Positions 1 to 10,256 of a stretch of DNA of 64,000 bases are shown piece by piece. The position numbers were made by a program, and so were the translations under genes. Origin of the DNA: Amphibalanus amphitrite (taxonomy: Eukaryota > Arthropoda > Thecostraca > Balanomorpha > Balanidae). Position 1 is the first letter of the stretch, and every line of letters starts with the position of its first letter. Where the stretch lies: contig NW_024881861.1 in the NCBI RefSeq assembly GCF_019059575.1, forward strand, positions 62,001 through 126,000. Reading direction: 5' to 3'. Below the pieces are notes generated by a model. The model was not told where the DNA came from and did not search any database. It saw nothing but the letters and a program-made list of their open reading frames with translations.

Positions 1-294
1 GTTCATTCTCTATCGATCGGCAAAAGTTGCGTTAAGATTGGTTCAGAAACCTGGCCGTGATAAACAGTCTAAAATGTATCTGCAATTTGCCCGTTTTTAC
101 CCCCCTCTACCCCCTATTGACATTTTTTGATTTTTATTTTTTAGAAATGTAGATCACGTTGAGCGAAATCGAATGCCGTTTGAATTTTGAAAATCGGCCC
201 GTTAGATCTCGAGATATCAGGGGGGGGGGGGTATAAACAGCCCATCCCCTGCCACTAATAGGGGTAGCCAGGAGCCTGCCACTAATAGGATTAA
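1..294 (-). repeat. TTAA-family repeat, truncated by window edge (copy H1)
   Basis: This is near-identical, in reverse complement, to 16,739-17,034. It ends with the doubled terminal motif CCTGCCACTAATAGG (about 249-263 and 275-289) and TTAA at 291-294, and has a G-run at about 220-231. It corresponds to the double-motif (beta) end of the TTAA-flanked family described at 24,138-25,350. The rest of the element lies outside the window. No coding capacity is visible. Confidence 0.75.
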
Positions 295-1519
295 AGCCCG
301 CTCCTTTTTTTCTGCAGCATCTTCTGAACCACAGGACGTATCAACACGAAACTTTCAGTGCCTTCAGCCGCATCAATTTGACACCTCTTGTCCAGACAGA
401 GCAAAATTTTATGTTTTCCGAACAGGCACTGTTTAAGTCGCCAAAACGAGCAAAAACTGGACCTGAGAAAATCGAACTTCGACTTATTTGAACAGGCGAT
501 TTCTTCCCGAAAAGTTCCGTTGGCACATTTTGAAGCTACACCATTTTTGATGCATTTTAAGACAAATGAAGTCCCGATTTAAAACAGTTACTTTCTGAAT
601 TAAAACAATTGACAGGCGGGTTAAAGCATGTGACATTCAGCTTAAAACAACTGACATGCTATTTGAAATAAATGACATGCAATTCAATCATACAAATGTA
701 GGTGCGCAAAGGCCGCAAAGCTATGTTGAATAATTACGTTTTAGTGCAAATAGAATAAGCATTGTGTTCCACTACATATTTGCAATTTTGACAGTTTGTA
801 GAATTTGAACGTAGCAATGCTTCACTGGATCCCGTTCGTCCACGAAGCTGCCGCCGAGGAAGTAAGTAAGTAAGTAAGTTAAACTATACCATGGACAGAA
901 CCGGCTACTCGATTTATGCCTCGGTAACAATGAAAACGAAGCTCCCTCAAATTCGTTGACGCCTGAGGGTGCCGTCTCTCATCGCACATTATTTCCTATT
1001 CAACAGAAACGATAAACGATGATCATTTCGAGCCTGCAGTCTAGACTTGTTCACGTGCCCCATGCCCACAGCTCGTATCTTGATTCGATCTGGTATCTCG
1101 CCTGTGGCCGTAAGACGAGCACCTACCAGTGCAATTTAGACTGTGAATACCCGTATGGCTGATACCAATGCGACATGAAATGCCAGTGCATACCTACCTA
1201 CGTCTCAACAGCCCAGGGATCAGGCCAGGATTACTGAAAAACTCAACTCTTTGTCGACCTTTGATGTGTGCATATGTAATATGTTTAGGTGCACTGGTTA
1301 CAGCTTACAAATTTCAATTGCTTATGGCTGTTGTCATAACTCATAATTCGATTAATTTAATCCTCGGACCTCGGGTGCCGCCTCAGCTCATCGGATCGCT
1401 CGTAAGTCGCTCATATCTCATGTCATATCATGTGACATGCTATGTAACATACAATATACATAGGGCCATTCATATCACTTATATTCCGTTTTTCTTGAGT
1501 TCGACGCTTTAGGGCCTCG
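295..1519. other. No gene seen; repeat fragment and small microsatellite
   Basis: Positions about 315-395 resemble the internal part of the single-motif (alpha) end of the TTAA family: the blocks ATCAACACGA and CATCAATTTGACACC are shared with about 22,365-22,410. H1 may therefore sit inside another, older copy. A short (GTAA)n tract lies at about 861-880. I see nothing else that I can name. Confidence 0.4.
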
Positions 1520-1941
1520 AGTTCGACCCTCACTGTAAACATCTTCTTGAACACAGCACGAGATTTCCTGAGAGACTGGCTGGGAAAACTGGCTGGTGCA
1601 CGTGGGTGCACGCAGGGTGCACGTTTTATTGTAGAGACGAAAAAATATTTCAGAAATGTGTTTTGAACACCGATGAAGTAGCATAGTGTTAAACGCCGTG
1701 CGATTGGTTGATTGATTGATTGGTTCAGTTGTGTAATTCCCGACAAGTCGAGTATCACTGTGGAATCGCAAATATAGGCAAATACTCATTGCGAGTCGGG
1801 GAAATGGAAGTCAACTACAAGAAAGGATTAGAGCAAGTTTGTCATCTGTGAAAAGCAACGTGCGCTAGCCAGTTTTCCAAGTAAGTCATCTGACAAATCT
1901 CGTGCTCTGTTCACAGGGACGTTTACAGTGAGGGTCGAACT
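1520..1941. mobile_element. Foldback/MITE-like element with about 75-bp terminal inverted repeats
   Basis: The left end starts AGTTCGACCCTCACTGTAAA and the right end is its reverse complement, with similarity continuing for about 75 bp on both sides (shared blocks GAGATTT and GGAAAACTGGCT). The 422-bp interior has no plausible ORF. I could not define a convincing target duplication, so the superfamily is open. Confidence 0.65.
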
Positions 1942-2834
1942 TAAAAAAAAAAACTATGGTCAGCAGTTTATTGACCATGCCGGTAGGTTAGGGGTCGGCA
2001 AATGTTGGGACATGCCTCCTCTGGGTCAGTGGTGAGCAGGTCCCCCCGGGTGGTGCGTCTTTTTTGGCGTCTGACATGACCATTACCCCCACCATAGATA
2101 ACATGAATCCGTCTGAATCCGACAACTATTCATGTTATCTATGTCACCCCACCTATCAGACCCCATTGCTTACACGGCAAAGATCACGCATATTCCTATG
2201 CTTTCGGTAGCTCTATTTTCTGCGTATCAAATGGAACGCGATTGACCATCGCACTTATACAGGGGCAGGTACAGGGGTAGGTAGGTAAAATCAACTCTTA
2301 AAAACGATGAACATTTTTTTTTTCAACAAATTGCTCGGGAAATGAGTAGCGACCTGTGACCTCTTTTCAGAGACCGTGGCAGGCCAGAATGGCAACTGGA
2401 TGCAGTTCACATATACACCACATTATCTATTCGTGCGAGTCATGAATTCTAAAAAGATAATTATTTTCCCAGAGACCCTCATTACCCCTGCCGAAGTTCT
2501 CCGTTACCCCCAGAAGTGTTGGTATGAAAGTCTGTAACTTTTTATAATTCAGTCTGTCTGAACTGTGATAAAATATCCTTTGCAATCGTTATATTCGTTA
2601 ACACACATCCTTCCAAAGTCCATCCGTGTCCAAATCCCCCACATCTCTCTACCCACAGTGTACATAAATATATAAATACCACGGTGACTATATAAATACC
2701 AAGTCTCTACCAAGGTCATATAATCTCGCCAGAGACCACATTGACCCAGAAAAAAACTTTCCACATCTCGTGCACAATTACACGCGTCGACAAATACGTC
2801 GTACTTCCACTGCATGAACACTACCGCATGATGG
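1942..2834. other. No gene seen
   Basis: Mixed-composition sequence with short C-rich tracts near 2,040 and an A/T-rich right half. None of the short open frames has a recognisable domain. Confidence 0.4.
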
Positions 2835-2995
2835 TACGCTCTATTGTTGATTAGTTTTTTCCTAGGGGACCGGTCAATTAGTAGTAATTAGTAGTAGTAA
2901 TTAGTACGCTTTATTATTGATCAGTTTTTTTCCTAGGGGACCGGTCAATCAGTAGTAATTAGTAGGGGAGGACCGGCCAGTTAGTAGGCCTTTGC
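2835..2995. repeat. Short tandem repeat, period about 70 bp
   Basis: Two imperfect copies begin with TACGCT at 2,835 and 2,905. Both contain the block CCTAGGGGACCGGTCAAT followed by AGTAGTAATTAG. A third, partial copy (GGGGAGGACCGGCCAGTTAG) runs to about 2,990. Confidence 0.7.
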
Positions 2996-3697
2996 CAATT
3001 TCATCCACGGCCATGCCTTCGATGCTATGTTTGTGGGCGTGGCATATCTGCATATAAAACTCAAGGTATAAAACCGTTTTTTATGCTTACGGTGCACGAC
3101 GCGTGAATTGCATCCAACGCGTCTTGCCTATAGAAAGAACGGAGTTAAAGGGCCTGAATCGCCTTGCACGTGTTTGGGTCTCTGGAAATGTATGGTTCGG
3201 ATAAAATGTGTGTGAAAAGCTGTGAGACAAATGTTTTGGGATATACCTAAGGCACTATAAAGCATAGGTGGGCACGATCCGTTCCTCCGTTCCGGAACGC
3301 CGTTACAATTTTTAGGAACGGAGGAACGGACTCGTTACATTTTAAAAAGGGTAACGGACCAAGTAACTTCCGTTACATTGGTTGTTCGTTCCTCCGTTAC
3401 AAGTTAACAGTTTAGTCCGTTCCTTCGTTCCTCCGTTACTTTTCGTTGTCCGAGCGGGTTGATCTTTCAGCTAACCCACAGACATTAATGCAGCAGCGGA
3501 ATAGTGGATTATTGAGCAGCCCTGACTTGAAGACGGAAGATGGCCTCAGTGTACAGTGTACTGGCCTTCCGCAATAAGCCGGCGTTGCAGTATGTGTTCG
3601 CAAAGTTCAACACGGGCGTCCCTTCAAGCGCCTCAGTAGAGCGCATGTTCTCAATGGGAAAAGATGTGCTACGTGCAAAAAGGGCTACCCTCTCAGA

Positions 3698-4367
3698 AAG
3701 TGGCAGCGGAACATCTTCAATTAAAGGGACTATCCCACCTTTAATTAACATGGGGTTTGAGTTGAGATAGCCAAGTTTGCGGCGAGGTTCAGAAACCACT
3801 ATCTATCTAGGTTGCAACCCCCGCGGCCTCTTGGTGTTGAAGAAATTCGTTCCCTTCATTTGAAAATGGGCCTTGTACAAGGCCCTATCTTCAACATGGA
3901 GCGACCGTTAGTGTGACGTCACCTCGTTTAGTCATTCTGATTTAAATGGGTTTGTTCGTTGAAAAATCGCTTAAAACTTGGTCTGAACTTTGTTGTGGTG
4001 CCTACAGAGTAAAAAGAATCAGCTTTATGACAGTAATGTGGCCTGGGGAAGGAGGTAATTTTGGGCTGTGACGTCACATATTTGAAAGTTTGTGTTTGGA
4101 ATATGGGAAGCCTAAGATGTTTAATGAAAAATAAATGCCAGAACCGTGTTCCTGGTCATCCAATCTATAAAGTCGGGCACAATTTAACTGGTTTTAACAA
4201 CATTTTAGAAGGTGGGATAGTCCCTTTAAGGGAGAGGGGGGGGGGGCACTGCCGACTTTTTGTCCCATTCTTTCCATGCAACGCACATAGGGCTAATGTT
4301 AAAATGCCAAAATCAAAGGGGGCACGGTGCGCCGGTGCCCCCCCCCCCCCCCGTTCCGCCGCCTATG
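3698..4367. mobile_element. Small hAT-type MITE inserted in the transposase, itself split by a TTAA MITE
   Basis: It is flanked by the perfect 8-bp duplication CTCTCAGA (3,690-3,697 and 4,368-4,375). The ends are AGTGGCAGCGGAAC and GTTCCGCCGCCTATG. Apart from the nested insert, the body (GGCACTGCCGACTTTTTGTCCC and onwards) matches the 155-bp MITE at 39,203-39,357 and the fragment at about 41,058-41,196, so this is a repeated family in the genome. Confidence 0.88.
3721..4229. mobile_element. TTAA-flanked MITE with perfect 17-bp TIRs (innermost of the nest)
   Basis: TTAA lies at 3,721-3,724 and 4,226-4,229. The 17-bp inverted termini AGGGACTATCCCACCTT (3,725-3,741) and their exact reverse complement (4,209-4,225) bracket about 0.47 kb of non-coding sequence. 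TTAA target choice is typical of piggyBac-like transposases, but no transposase is encoded, so the superfamily is an inference. It differs from the GC-hairpin TTAA family elsewhere in the window. Confidence 0.85.
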
Positions 4368-4746
4368 CTCTCAGATGCCAACCTGGAACGTCTAGTGTTC
4401 GTGAAGTGCAACCGGCATCTGGCCGGGGACAAGTGATGCGCATCAGTACCACCAGACGTTCCAAGGTTTAGTGTCCAATCAGTGCCCACTGTCTTGGTAG
4501 ATTTGGTGGGCATTCCGCTTTCTCGGTAGGTTTAGTTTGTGTCAGAATGGTCTCAAAAATGTTTGAAATACCCAACATTTTAACGTTTTTTATTTTGCTG
4601 TAACGGAGTAACGGACTAAAAGAACTTCCGTTACATTATATACAGAGGAACGGAGGAACGAGTAACGGAAGTCACGTTTTGAGGGAACGGAGGAACGAGT
4701 AACGAAGTTACAATTTTGGGGAACGGTGCCCACCTATGCTATAAAG

Positions 4747-5019
4747 GCACGTGGCACGTGCGTCAATGGTGGTTCTACTTTAAATCCGTTCTTTCTTTAT
4801 TAGGTTTTTCAGACTATAGTTGCAAAATTCTTTCTATGCTTCCTTATTCATTTTCTAAACGCTTCCTTATTCATTTTGCTTCAAAAGGTAAGCGATGAAC
4901 GTGCACGAAAATCCGCCTCTATCTGGTGATCTTTGGACATATTTCTTTACTTTGTCCATGCGCTGTGTGACTGGCAACGGTAGTCATGATCGACGCGGTG
5001 GTGACATGTGGTCAAGTAT
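4747..5019. other. No gene seen
   Basis: Spacer between the hAT element and the LTR retrotransposon. No repeat or coding signal recognised. Confidence 0.4.
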
Positions 5020-5024
5020 ACGGC

Positions 5025-5199
5025 TGTCGCGGCAGCTGACCGGACCCGTCCCAGTCGGACACACAGCGCATCCGGCCGTCACTGTATTCCGAAAACCACT
5101 GACTCCGGCCGCCCGGCTCGCGGCCGACCCGAGCACCACGTGACCGGCCCAGGCCAAGGTCACCTGAAAGGCGCCGCATCAACAGGCGCGCCCTCGACA
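5025..5199 (-). repeat. 3' LTR of the minus-strand Ty3 element
   Basis: 175 bp, apparently base-for-base identical to 10,257-10,431. It begins TGTCG and ends CGACA on the plus strand. GC-rich. Confidence 0.95.
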
Positions 5200-5213
5200 T
5201 TTCCCCCCTTTTC
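5200..5213 (-). other. Polypurine tract (plus-strand primer) of the Ty3 element
   Basis: Read on the minus strand this is GAAAAGGGGGGAAA, directly abutting the 3' LTR. That is the expected position and composition for second-strand priming. Confidence 0.8.
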
Positions 5214-5332
5214 AAAAAAAAAAAAAAAACGAAAACGTTTTCTACACAGCACAACAAAATATGATGCAGTCACACATAAGTACAACAGAACAGTTGGCGC
5301 ACATAAACACCCTGTTTTCGACGTTTCCGGTT

Positions 5333-8300
5333 TCACACAGGACACTCAAACACACGCTTCATATTTCGCATGTGCGTACGACGAATGCGACCCCGATCAT
5401 CCTGTACGTCTACATGGCGACGGCCCACACGTTGCACTACAACATAAGGTCCCAGCCAAGGATCATCCATCTTTGACCTAGCTCCAAAATTTTTACACAA
5501 CACGCGGTCACCAGGTCGATATTCTACATCCTTAGCTCGGTGCCGCCGGTCATAATAATGTTTGTATTCACACATTCGCTCAGACTGCCGCTCCCGAGCT
5601 CGCTGGAATACCTCCGATAATAACCGCAACCTTTCAGAAATGAAATCATCTGAGTACTTTCGCACTGGACGAGTAGCTAAATCAGAAATAGGGCTATGAG
5701 GGTATCGTAAAAAGTACAAGAAAAATGGGCTGAATCCGTGTGTCCGGCATGGCTCATTGTTCAACGAAAACAGGATTCCCGGAAGGAGCAGCTCCCAATC
5801 GGCCCCATTGGAAGACGACAGTGCTCTGAGACGCCGTTTAATGTCTAAATGTCGCCGTTCAATTTTGCCCACTGCCTGATGGCAATAGCCCACACTGACT
5901 CTGGTCTGAACCCCAAAGAAGGTACACATTTCTTTAACCCTGTTATTTTTCAAAAGGTTCGAACCAGCATCGCATTCCGTACGCTCAGGCGGACCAAACG
6001 TCAGAAAGTGATGAGCTAGTGCATCAGCTACACAGTCCGCCGAACCCGTTTCTAACGGGTATGCACTAACAAATCCTGAAAATTTGTCAATACAAGTAAG
6101 CAACTGACATTTTGATGAAATGGTACTACGAGGCATAGAAACGATATCTATGACTAGGACCGCATTTGGGCAATCAGCCCCCTGTGGTATCAAAGGCGGA
6201 TTTTGAGGGCGTGTGTCCTTTTTCTTGCTGCAGCGTCTACAGCTACGGACGTATTCCTCACAAAGACGTTTCATACCTGGCAGCCACACCCGGCGGCGAA
6301 GTACCTCGCACATCTTACCCGCACCGCAGTGCGCCGCTGTGCTCACGTCGTGATGACAGCGCAGAAGCTCGAACCGTTTGGCCGCCGGCCACACGATCAC
6401 AGGCGTCGTCTCAAACTCGCGCTGATATCTGACAAGCACCCCGTTCTGCAGCGAGAATTCCGCTATACATTCCCGTCTAAGCGCCACGGGAGTGGATCGA
6501 GGCCATTTACCATGCCGCAGACGGTGAGCGATGGATCTGCAGTCCCTATCATGTTTTTGGTACCAAATCAGCGATTCTCTGGTAAGCGACAACTGCGATA
6601 GAAAATCTTCAGAAATCAGGTTAATTTCCCCTGATTCTGAATCCTCGTAGGCTTTGCCACGACGATCTGCTTCAACAGGAGTTGCAAAACCAGCACCTCC
6701 GTCGCCCACAGACGCCTCTTCCCTCGCCGGCTGAGGATCCGGTGCTGTCGGCCCGCACCGGCCTGAAACACCGCTCTCTGTGGCGGCACCATCCGCGGCA
6801 GCCGGACCCGCCGCGCTGCCGCGCCCAGACGCCCGTCTATCGCCGCCGGAGGCGCCACAGCCGCGCTCCGGCCGGCTCAGCGGCTGCCTTGATGCACCGC
6901 CCTTGTCAACCCCCTCCGGGGGGGAGTGAACCGAGTCCTCGTCTGACACATCCTCATCTGACACAGACATTTTCCCGTCAGTCCGCTCATGAAAACGCGA
7001 AATTGCGTCCACATGTTGCATTTGCGATGCAGGCCTATGCTCGGTTTCGAAGTGAAATTGACTCAAAAATGCTCTCCATCGAATCAACCTCGGGTTCACG
7101 CAATCCTTGTTTTTCAAAATTTGTAGGGCGCTTTTACAATCACAAAGCCACTTAAACTCCGCGTCGGCTAGATACTTGTACCACTTTTTAACCCCTTGAA
7201 TAAAAGAGAAAAGTTCCAACTCGAAAATGGTCCACTTCCGTTGAGCCCGGCTATACCTGTTTCCACTGAAAGCGATCACCCGCTCTCTGCCATCAGGGAA
7301 AATCTGTGCGAGCATTTGACCAGACCCAGTGGACGAAGAGTCCGTATATAGGAGAAAAGGGTAGCCCCTCTTTGGATAGCTCAATATTCTATTTCCGCAC
7401 AGCTCTGCTTTTAGATTATCAAAACACCGAGTTAATTCATCATCCCAATAATACTTCTCGGCGTTGCATAATTTTACCAGCGGCTCGGCTATACTTGAAA
7501 ACGAGGGGACATATTTTCTAAACCAAGAAAATAAACCAAAAATTCTCTTCGCTTCTCTTAACGATTCGGGGCGCGGCATGTCCCGGATCACGCGAATCCT
7601 TTCCGGATCCATCCCGATCCCATCTGGGGTAATCAAATGGCCCAGATACTTAAGAGATGTCTGAAATAATTTGCATTTCTCAGGCGCTACTTTCAATCCT
7701 GCTGACTGTAGCCGCTCAAACACAGTATGAAGTAACTTAAAATGGTCTTCTACGGTCTCAGACACCAATAGGATATCGTCACTGTAAAGGTAACATCCTT
7801 CAATGTCCCCCAACACTTTTCGCATTGCAAGGTGCAAGAAGTACGAAGACTGCATACACCCCATGGGCATTCTCCGAGGGTAGTACGTCTTACCGAGTGC
7901 GTGGAATGCGCAAATCTTGCTCGACTCGTGTGACAACTGAAGACACCAAAAGGCGTGGCGCAAATCTAGTGATGAAGCCACTTTCCAACCTCCCAGAGAA
8001 AAGACGAAATCATCTATTTCAGGAAAAACAAATCGCTTTGGTAGCAAGCATTTATTCAGCGCCCTTAAATCCTGTACAATGCGATATTCATTCGAACCCT
8101 TTGGAATCAATAAAATAGGACTGTTCCAGTCCGCCGGCTCACCTTCCTCTAACACCCCGCAGGACTGTAATTCATCAAGCTGAGATTTTAACTGCTCCTC
8201 CCGAGACCAAGGAATAGGATAGGGCTTGACAAATTGAGGGCTTGTTCCTGACTGTAATTCTAAATTTACGTCATCACCCCTAAACTTGCCAATGTCAGCA

Positions 8301-9193
8301 TAGCCGCGAGAAAATACCTCCGGGAATGTAGCTAGTAAGGCGGCGAGTTTGTCCCTTTGTGCGCCTGTTATCGGGTCACCTATCACAAATTCCGACAAAA
8401 TTTCATCTGTGTCCTTGCCAACAAACCGCCCATCATCCGCCGAAACCGAGTTCACCTCAATGTTGGGCTCATCGGCAGGCTCGCAGCCATCAGGAGCGGC
8501 AGCGGCGTCACCCTCACACATATCAACATCTGCGACTGCTTCTGCATACCCGATCACACTCCGCCTGTGCATTGTAATCATCTGATTAGTGCGATTCCTA
8601 ATGTATATTGGAATCACGTTGTCGGAGAGGGGTTTCAACAAAGCATCAGCCACTTCTACGTTACTGGACCGCTGTCCAACGAAAAGATATTCCGCATCCG
8701 ACAACTTCCGATCTATCTTAACCTCTAGGCACACCGCTGAACGAGGGAGAACATTGACAGCCTTTTTCAGCCTTAACTTAATCTTAGCACTTTGAGAAGG
8801 GGAACAATTAAGAACAACATGGTTATCAGACAAAAACCGCCACCCGAGCACAACATCATGGGTCAGGTTGTGCACAACAACAAAATCAACACCTGTCAAT
8901 GTTTCACCATTCCCCAGCACGTCTACACTGAGACGACAGGTTCCCAGCGTGTTCAGACTGTGTCCAGAAGCAGACACTAATGGGACGGGCGGCTCCAGTT
9001 TCGCGTTAGGGGCGAGGACACTGAAAACTCTACTGTCAATGAGATTTTCTGTCGCCCCGGTGTCTAGAAGGCAATCACTCACCGCGAAACCGTTGATGTT
9101 CACTTTGGTGATAGGAAGGTTTACCACCGTCCGCCCCGGCGCACGTTTGGGCAGTCGCGTTTGAGATGCCCGAAGCCTCTGCACGCATAGCAT
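5333..9193 (-). CDS. Pol polyprotein (PR-RT-RNase H-INT) of Ty3-type element
   Basis: This 1,286-residue open frame has no internal stops. Domains in order: aspartic protease with LLDTGA (DTG at about 44-46); reverse transcriptase (about 340-510) with a YSDD catalytic box at 470-473 instead of the usual YVDD or YLDD; RNase H (about 615-735, YTDSSS); an acidic then Pro/Gly/Ala-rich linker (about 740-850); integrase with a His-His-Cys-Cys finger (about 947-988) and catalytic Asp1016, Asp1075, Glu1112. It overlaps gag in the -1 frame, so it is probably made as a Gag-Pol fusion after slippage at 9,145-9,151. The ATG at 9,193 is nominal. All core catalytic residues are present. The Ser in the RT box is the main oddity. 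Confidence 0.93.
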   Translation of the reverse strand: MLCVQRLRASQTRLPKRAPGRTVVNLPITKVNINGFAVSDCLLDTGATENLIDSRVFSVLAPNAKLEPPVPLVSASGHSLNTLGTCRLSVDVLGNGETLTGVDFVVVHNLTHDVVLGWRFLSDNHVVLNCSPSQSAKIKLRLKKAVNVLPRSAVCLEVKIDRKLSDAEYLFVGQRSSNVEVADALLKPLSDNVIPIYIRNRTNQMITMHRRSVIGYAEAVADVDMCEGDAAAAPDGCEPADEPNIEVNSVSADDGRFVGKDTDEILSEFVIGDPITGAQRDKLAALLATFPEVFSRGYADIGKFRGDDVNLELQSGTSPQFVKPYPIPWSREEQLKSQLDELQSCGVLEEGEPADWNSPILLIPKGSNEYRIVQDLRALNKCLLPKRFVFPEIDDFVFSLGGWKVASSLDLRHAFWCLQLSHESSKICAFHALGKTYYPRRMPMGCMQSSYFLHLAMRKVLGDIEGCYLYSDDILLVSETVEDHFKLLHTVFERLQSAGLKVAPEKCKLFQTSLKYLGHLITPDGIGMDPERIRVIRDMPRPESLREAKRIFGLFSWFRKYVPSFSSIAEPLVKLCNAEKYYWDDELTRCFDNLKAELCGNRILSYPKRGYPFLLYTDSSSTGSGQMLAQIFPDGRERVIAFSGNRYSRAQRKWTIFELELFSFIQGVKKWYKYLADAEFKWLCDCKSALQILKNKDCVNPRLIRWRAFLSQFHFETEHRPASQMQHVDAISRFHERTDGKMSVSDEDVSDEDSVHSPPEGVDKGGASRQPLSRPERGCGASGGDRRASGRGSAAGPAAADGAATESGVSGRCGPTAPDPQPAREEASVGDGGAGFATPVEADRRGKAYEDSESGEINLISEDFLSQLSLTRESLIWYQKHDRDCRSIAHRLRHGKWPRSTPVALRRECIAEFSLQNGVLVRYQREFETTPVIVWPAAKRFELLRCHHDVSTAAHCGAGKMCEVLRRRVWLPGMKRLCEEYVRSCRRCSKKKDTRPQNPPLIPQGADCPNAVLVIDIVSMPRSTISSKCQLLTCIDKFSGFVSAYPLETGSADCVADALAHHFLTFGPPERTECDAGSNLLKNNRVKEMCTFFGVQTRVSVGYCHQAVGKIERRHLDIKRRLRALSSSNGADWELLLPGILFSLNNEPCRTHGFSPFFLYFLRYPHSPISDLATRPVRKYSDDFISERLRLLSEVFQRARERQSERMCEYKHYYDRRHRAKDVEYRPGDRVLCKNFGARSKMDDPWLGPYVVVQRVGRRHVDVQDDRGRIRRTHMRNMKRVFECPV

Positions 9194-10173
9194 TGCGGCG
9201 GACGTCTGCGCTGGTGCTGTTCGTCCTCTGGTGAGGACGAATCCCGCCCGTCGACCGAGGACCGGCCCCCGGCCCGCCGGCCCGGCGAAGATCGCGGTGA
9301 CGGGGCGCCCGAAGCGCCGCCGCCCGGTGACCGGCCACGTGAGTCACCGCGGCTCCGCCACTCGTCACCAAAGGGCCGCCGCCCCGGGGAGCGGCCGGGA
9401 GACCGGCCACCTCGACCCAGCGGCGGGCCTGGTGATCGTCGTCGGAATCCACATCCGTCGCGCCCCGGAGGCACGTTGTAGCGTCGAGAAGTCGTCACCC
9501 GGTCCACGCTTTGACGCCGATCCTCCCGGGCTCGAGGCGGCTCCGGCCGGCCGTCGTCGGCCGCGTCCACAGCATCACACTCGGCCCAGTGAACTCTGGG
9601 CCCCTCGGCCCTAACACCGCCGTCCTGAAGAGCTTCCTCTCGCAACAACTCGTCGACAGCTGCCTGAAACGTCGCAACACCCTGGCGAGAGAGGAGGAGC
9701 TTCTCCTGGTCACTGAGGCCCACCAGCAGATGTCGGTAGAGAGCCGCCTGATAACTGGTGCCACAACAGTTTTTCACTTTCCCTGTCGCGTCGAAAAACT
9801 CGGGACATGCCAGCCGTATCATTCTCTTCACTTCCAGAGAATACTCGAGGGCCGACATGCTGCCCTTCTTGAGGCCGCTCAGCTGCGTGGCAGCGGCCGC
9901 TGTAGAGGTAGTAGAAAAGGCGTGACGAAGGGCTGTCGTCACCTCTGCCCCAGCGGCTGCGCCCTCGACGACTCGCTGTGCCAGTCCGCGGCATCTGGCT
10001 GCGATTATACTCGGCAGCTGCGACACCGGAATACCACCCAAGTGAGATAAGCGCTCACACTGTTGAAGAAACGACTCCAGAGACGTTGAGCCGTCAAACA
10101 GCGGAAAATCCCCAAGTGCCACTCGCATCACCGGCTGGCTGCCAGCGTCGGCTGCTTCGTCCGGGTTCCCCAT
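9121..10173 (-). CDS. Gag of Ty3-type element
   Basis: 350 residues starting MGNPDEAADAG. The N-terminal half (about 20-190) is helical with capsid-like character (FDGSTSLESFLQQCERL). The middle is Arg/Gly/Pro-rich (about 200-320). The C-terminus has one CCHC zinc knuckle (Cys328, Cys331, His336, Cys341), which in this family packages the element RNA. The ATG lies about 70 nt downstream of the primer site and is the first good start. The zinc-knuckle codons overlap the slippery heptamer, and the stop (9,121-9,123) lies 21 nt beyond it. Pol follows in the -1 frame. Confidence 0.92.
   Translation of the reverse strand: MGNPDEAADAGSQPVMRVALGDFPLFDGSTSLESFLQQCERLSHLGGIPVSQLPSIIAARCRGLAQRVVEGAAAGAEVTTALRHAFSTTSTAAAATQLSGLKKGSMSALEYSLEVKRMIRLACPEFFDATGKVKNCCGTSYQAALYRHLLVGLSDQEKLLLSRQGVATFQAAVDELLREEALQDGGVRAEGPRVHWAECDAVDAADDGRPEPPRAREDRRQSVDRVTTSRRYNVPPGRDGCGFRRRSPGPPLGRGGRSPGRSPGRRPFGDEWRSRGDSRGRSPGGGASGAPSPRSSPGRRAGGRSSVDGRDSSSPEDEQHQRRRPPQCYACRGFGHLKRDCPNVRRGGRW
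9145..9151 (-). promoter_or_regulatory. Candidate -1 ribosomal frameshift heptamer (gag-pol)
   Basis: On the minus strand the bases are C CCA AAC in the gag frame, fitting the X XXY YYZ slippery pattern. Slippage here moves exactly from gag into the pol frame, 21 nt before the gag stop. A downstream stimulatory structure was not computed. Confidence 0.72.
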
Positions 10174-10239
10174 GGCCGAATATCACCGAGACACTGTCTA
10201 ATAGTCACAGAAAGCGGCCACACCGACTAACAAGACCGA

Positions 10240-10256
10240 TCCCACCGCTGCCACCA
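10240..10256 (-). other. Primer-binding site, tRNA-Leu type
   Basis: The minus strand begins TGGTGGCAGCGGTGGGA immediately inside the 5' LTR with no gap. It is complementary to the 3' end of eukaryotic tRNA-Leu isoacceptors ending ...CCCACCGCTGCCACCA, by recall of that tRNA sequence. Confidence 0.85.

Larger units (their letters stand above)
3540..4436 (+). pseudogene. hAT transposase C-terminal (dimerisation) fragment, split by a MITE
   Basis: The first part (to about 3,697) reads through the conserved hAT C-terminal block, with NTGVPSSASVERMFS followed by KRATLS. The frame is broken by the MITE at 3,698-4,367. Directly after the right copy of its target duplication (4,368-4,375) the same frame resumes with the family's closing block (DANLERLVFVKCNRH) and stops at 4,434-4,436. 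In the family this region mediates dimerisation and completes the RNase H-like catalytic fold, so the fragment cannot act alone. Upstream catalytic regions and the BED finger are absent. The true 5' boundary of the coding remnant is unclear. Confidence 0.88.
3263..4738 (+). mobile_element. hAT-superfamily element with perfect 8-bp TSD (outer member of a three-level nest)
   Basis: The 8-bp target duplication CTATAAAG is exact on both sides (3,255-3,262 and 4,739-4,746). The 13-bp terminal inverted repeat CATAGGTGGGCAC is perfect, followed by subterminal GGAACGGAGGAACG-type repeats at both ends. An 8-bp TSD with a GGTGGGCA-like terminus is typical of hAT elements. It holds only the C-terminal part of a hAT transposase, interrupted by a MITE at 3,698-4,367. 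Without that insert the element is about 0.8 kb, far short of an autonomous hAT, so this is an internally deleted copy. Confidence 0.92.
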
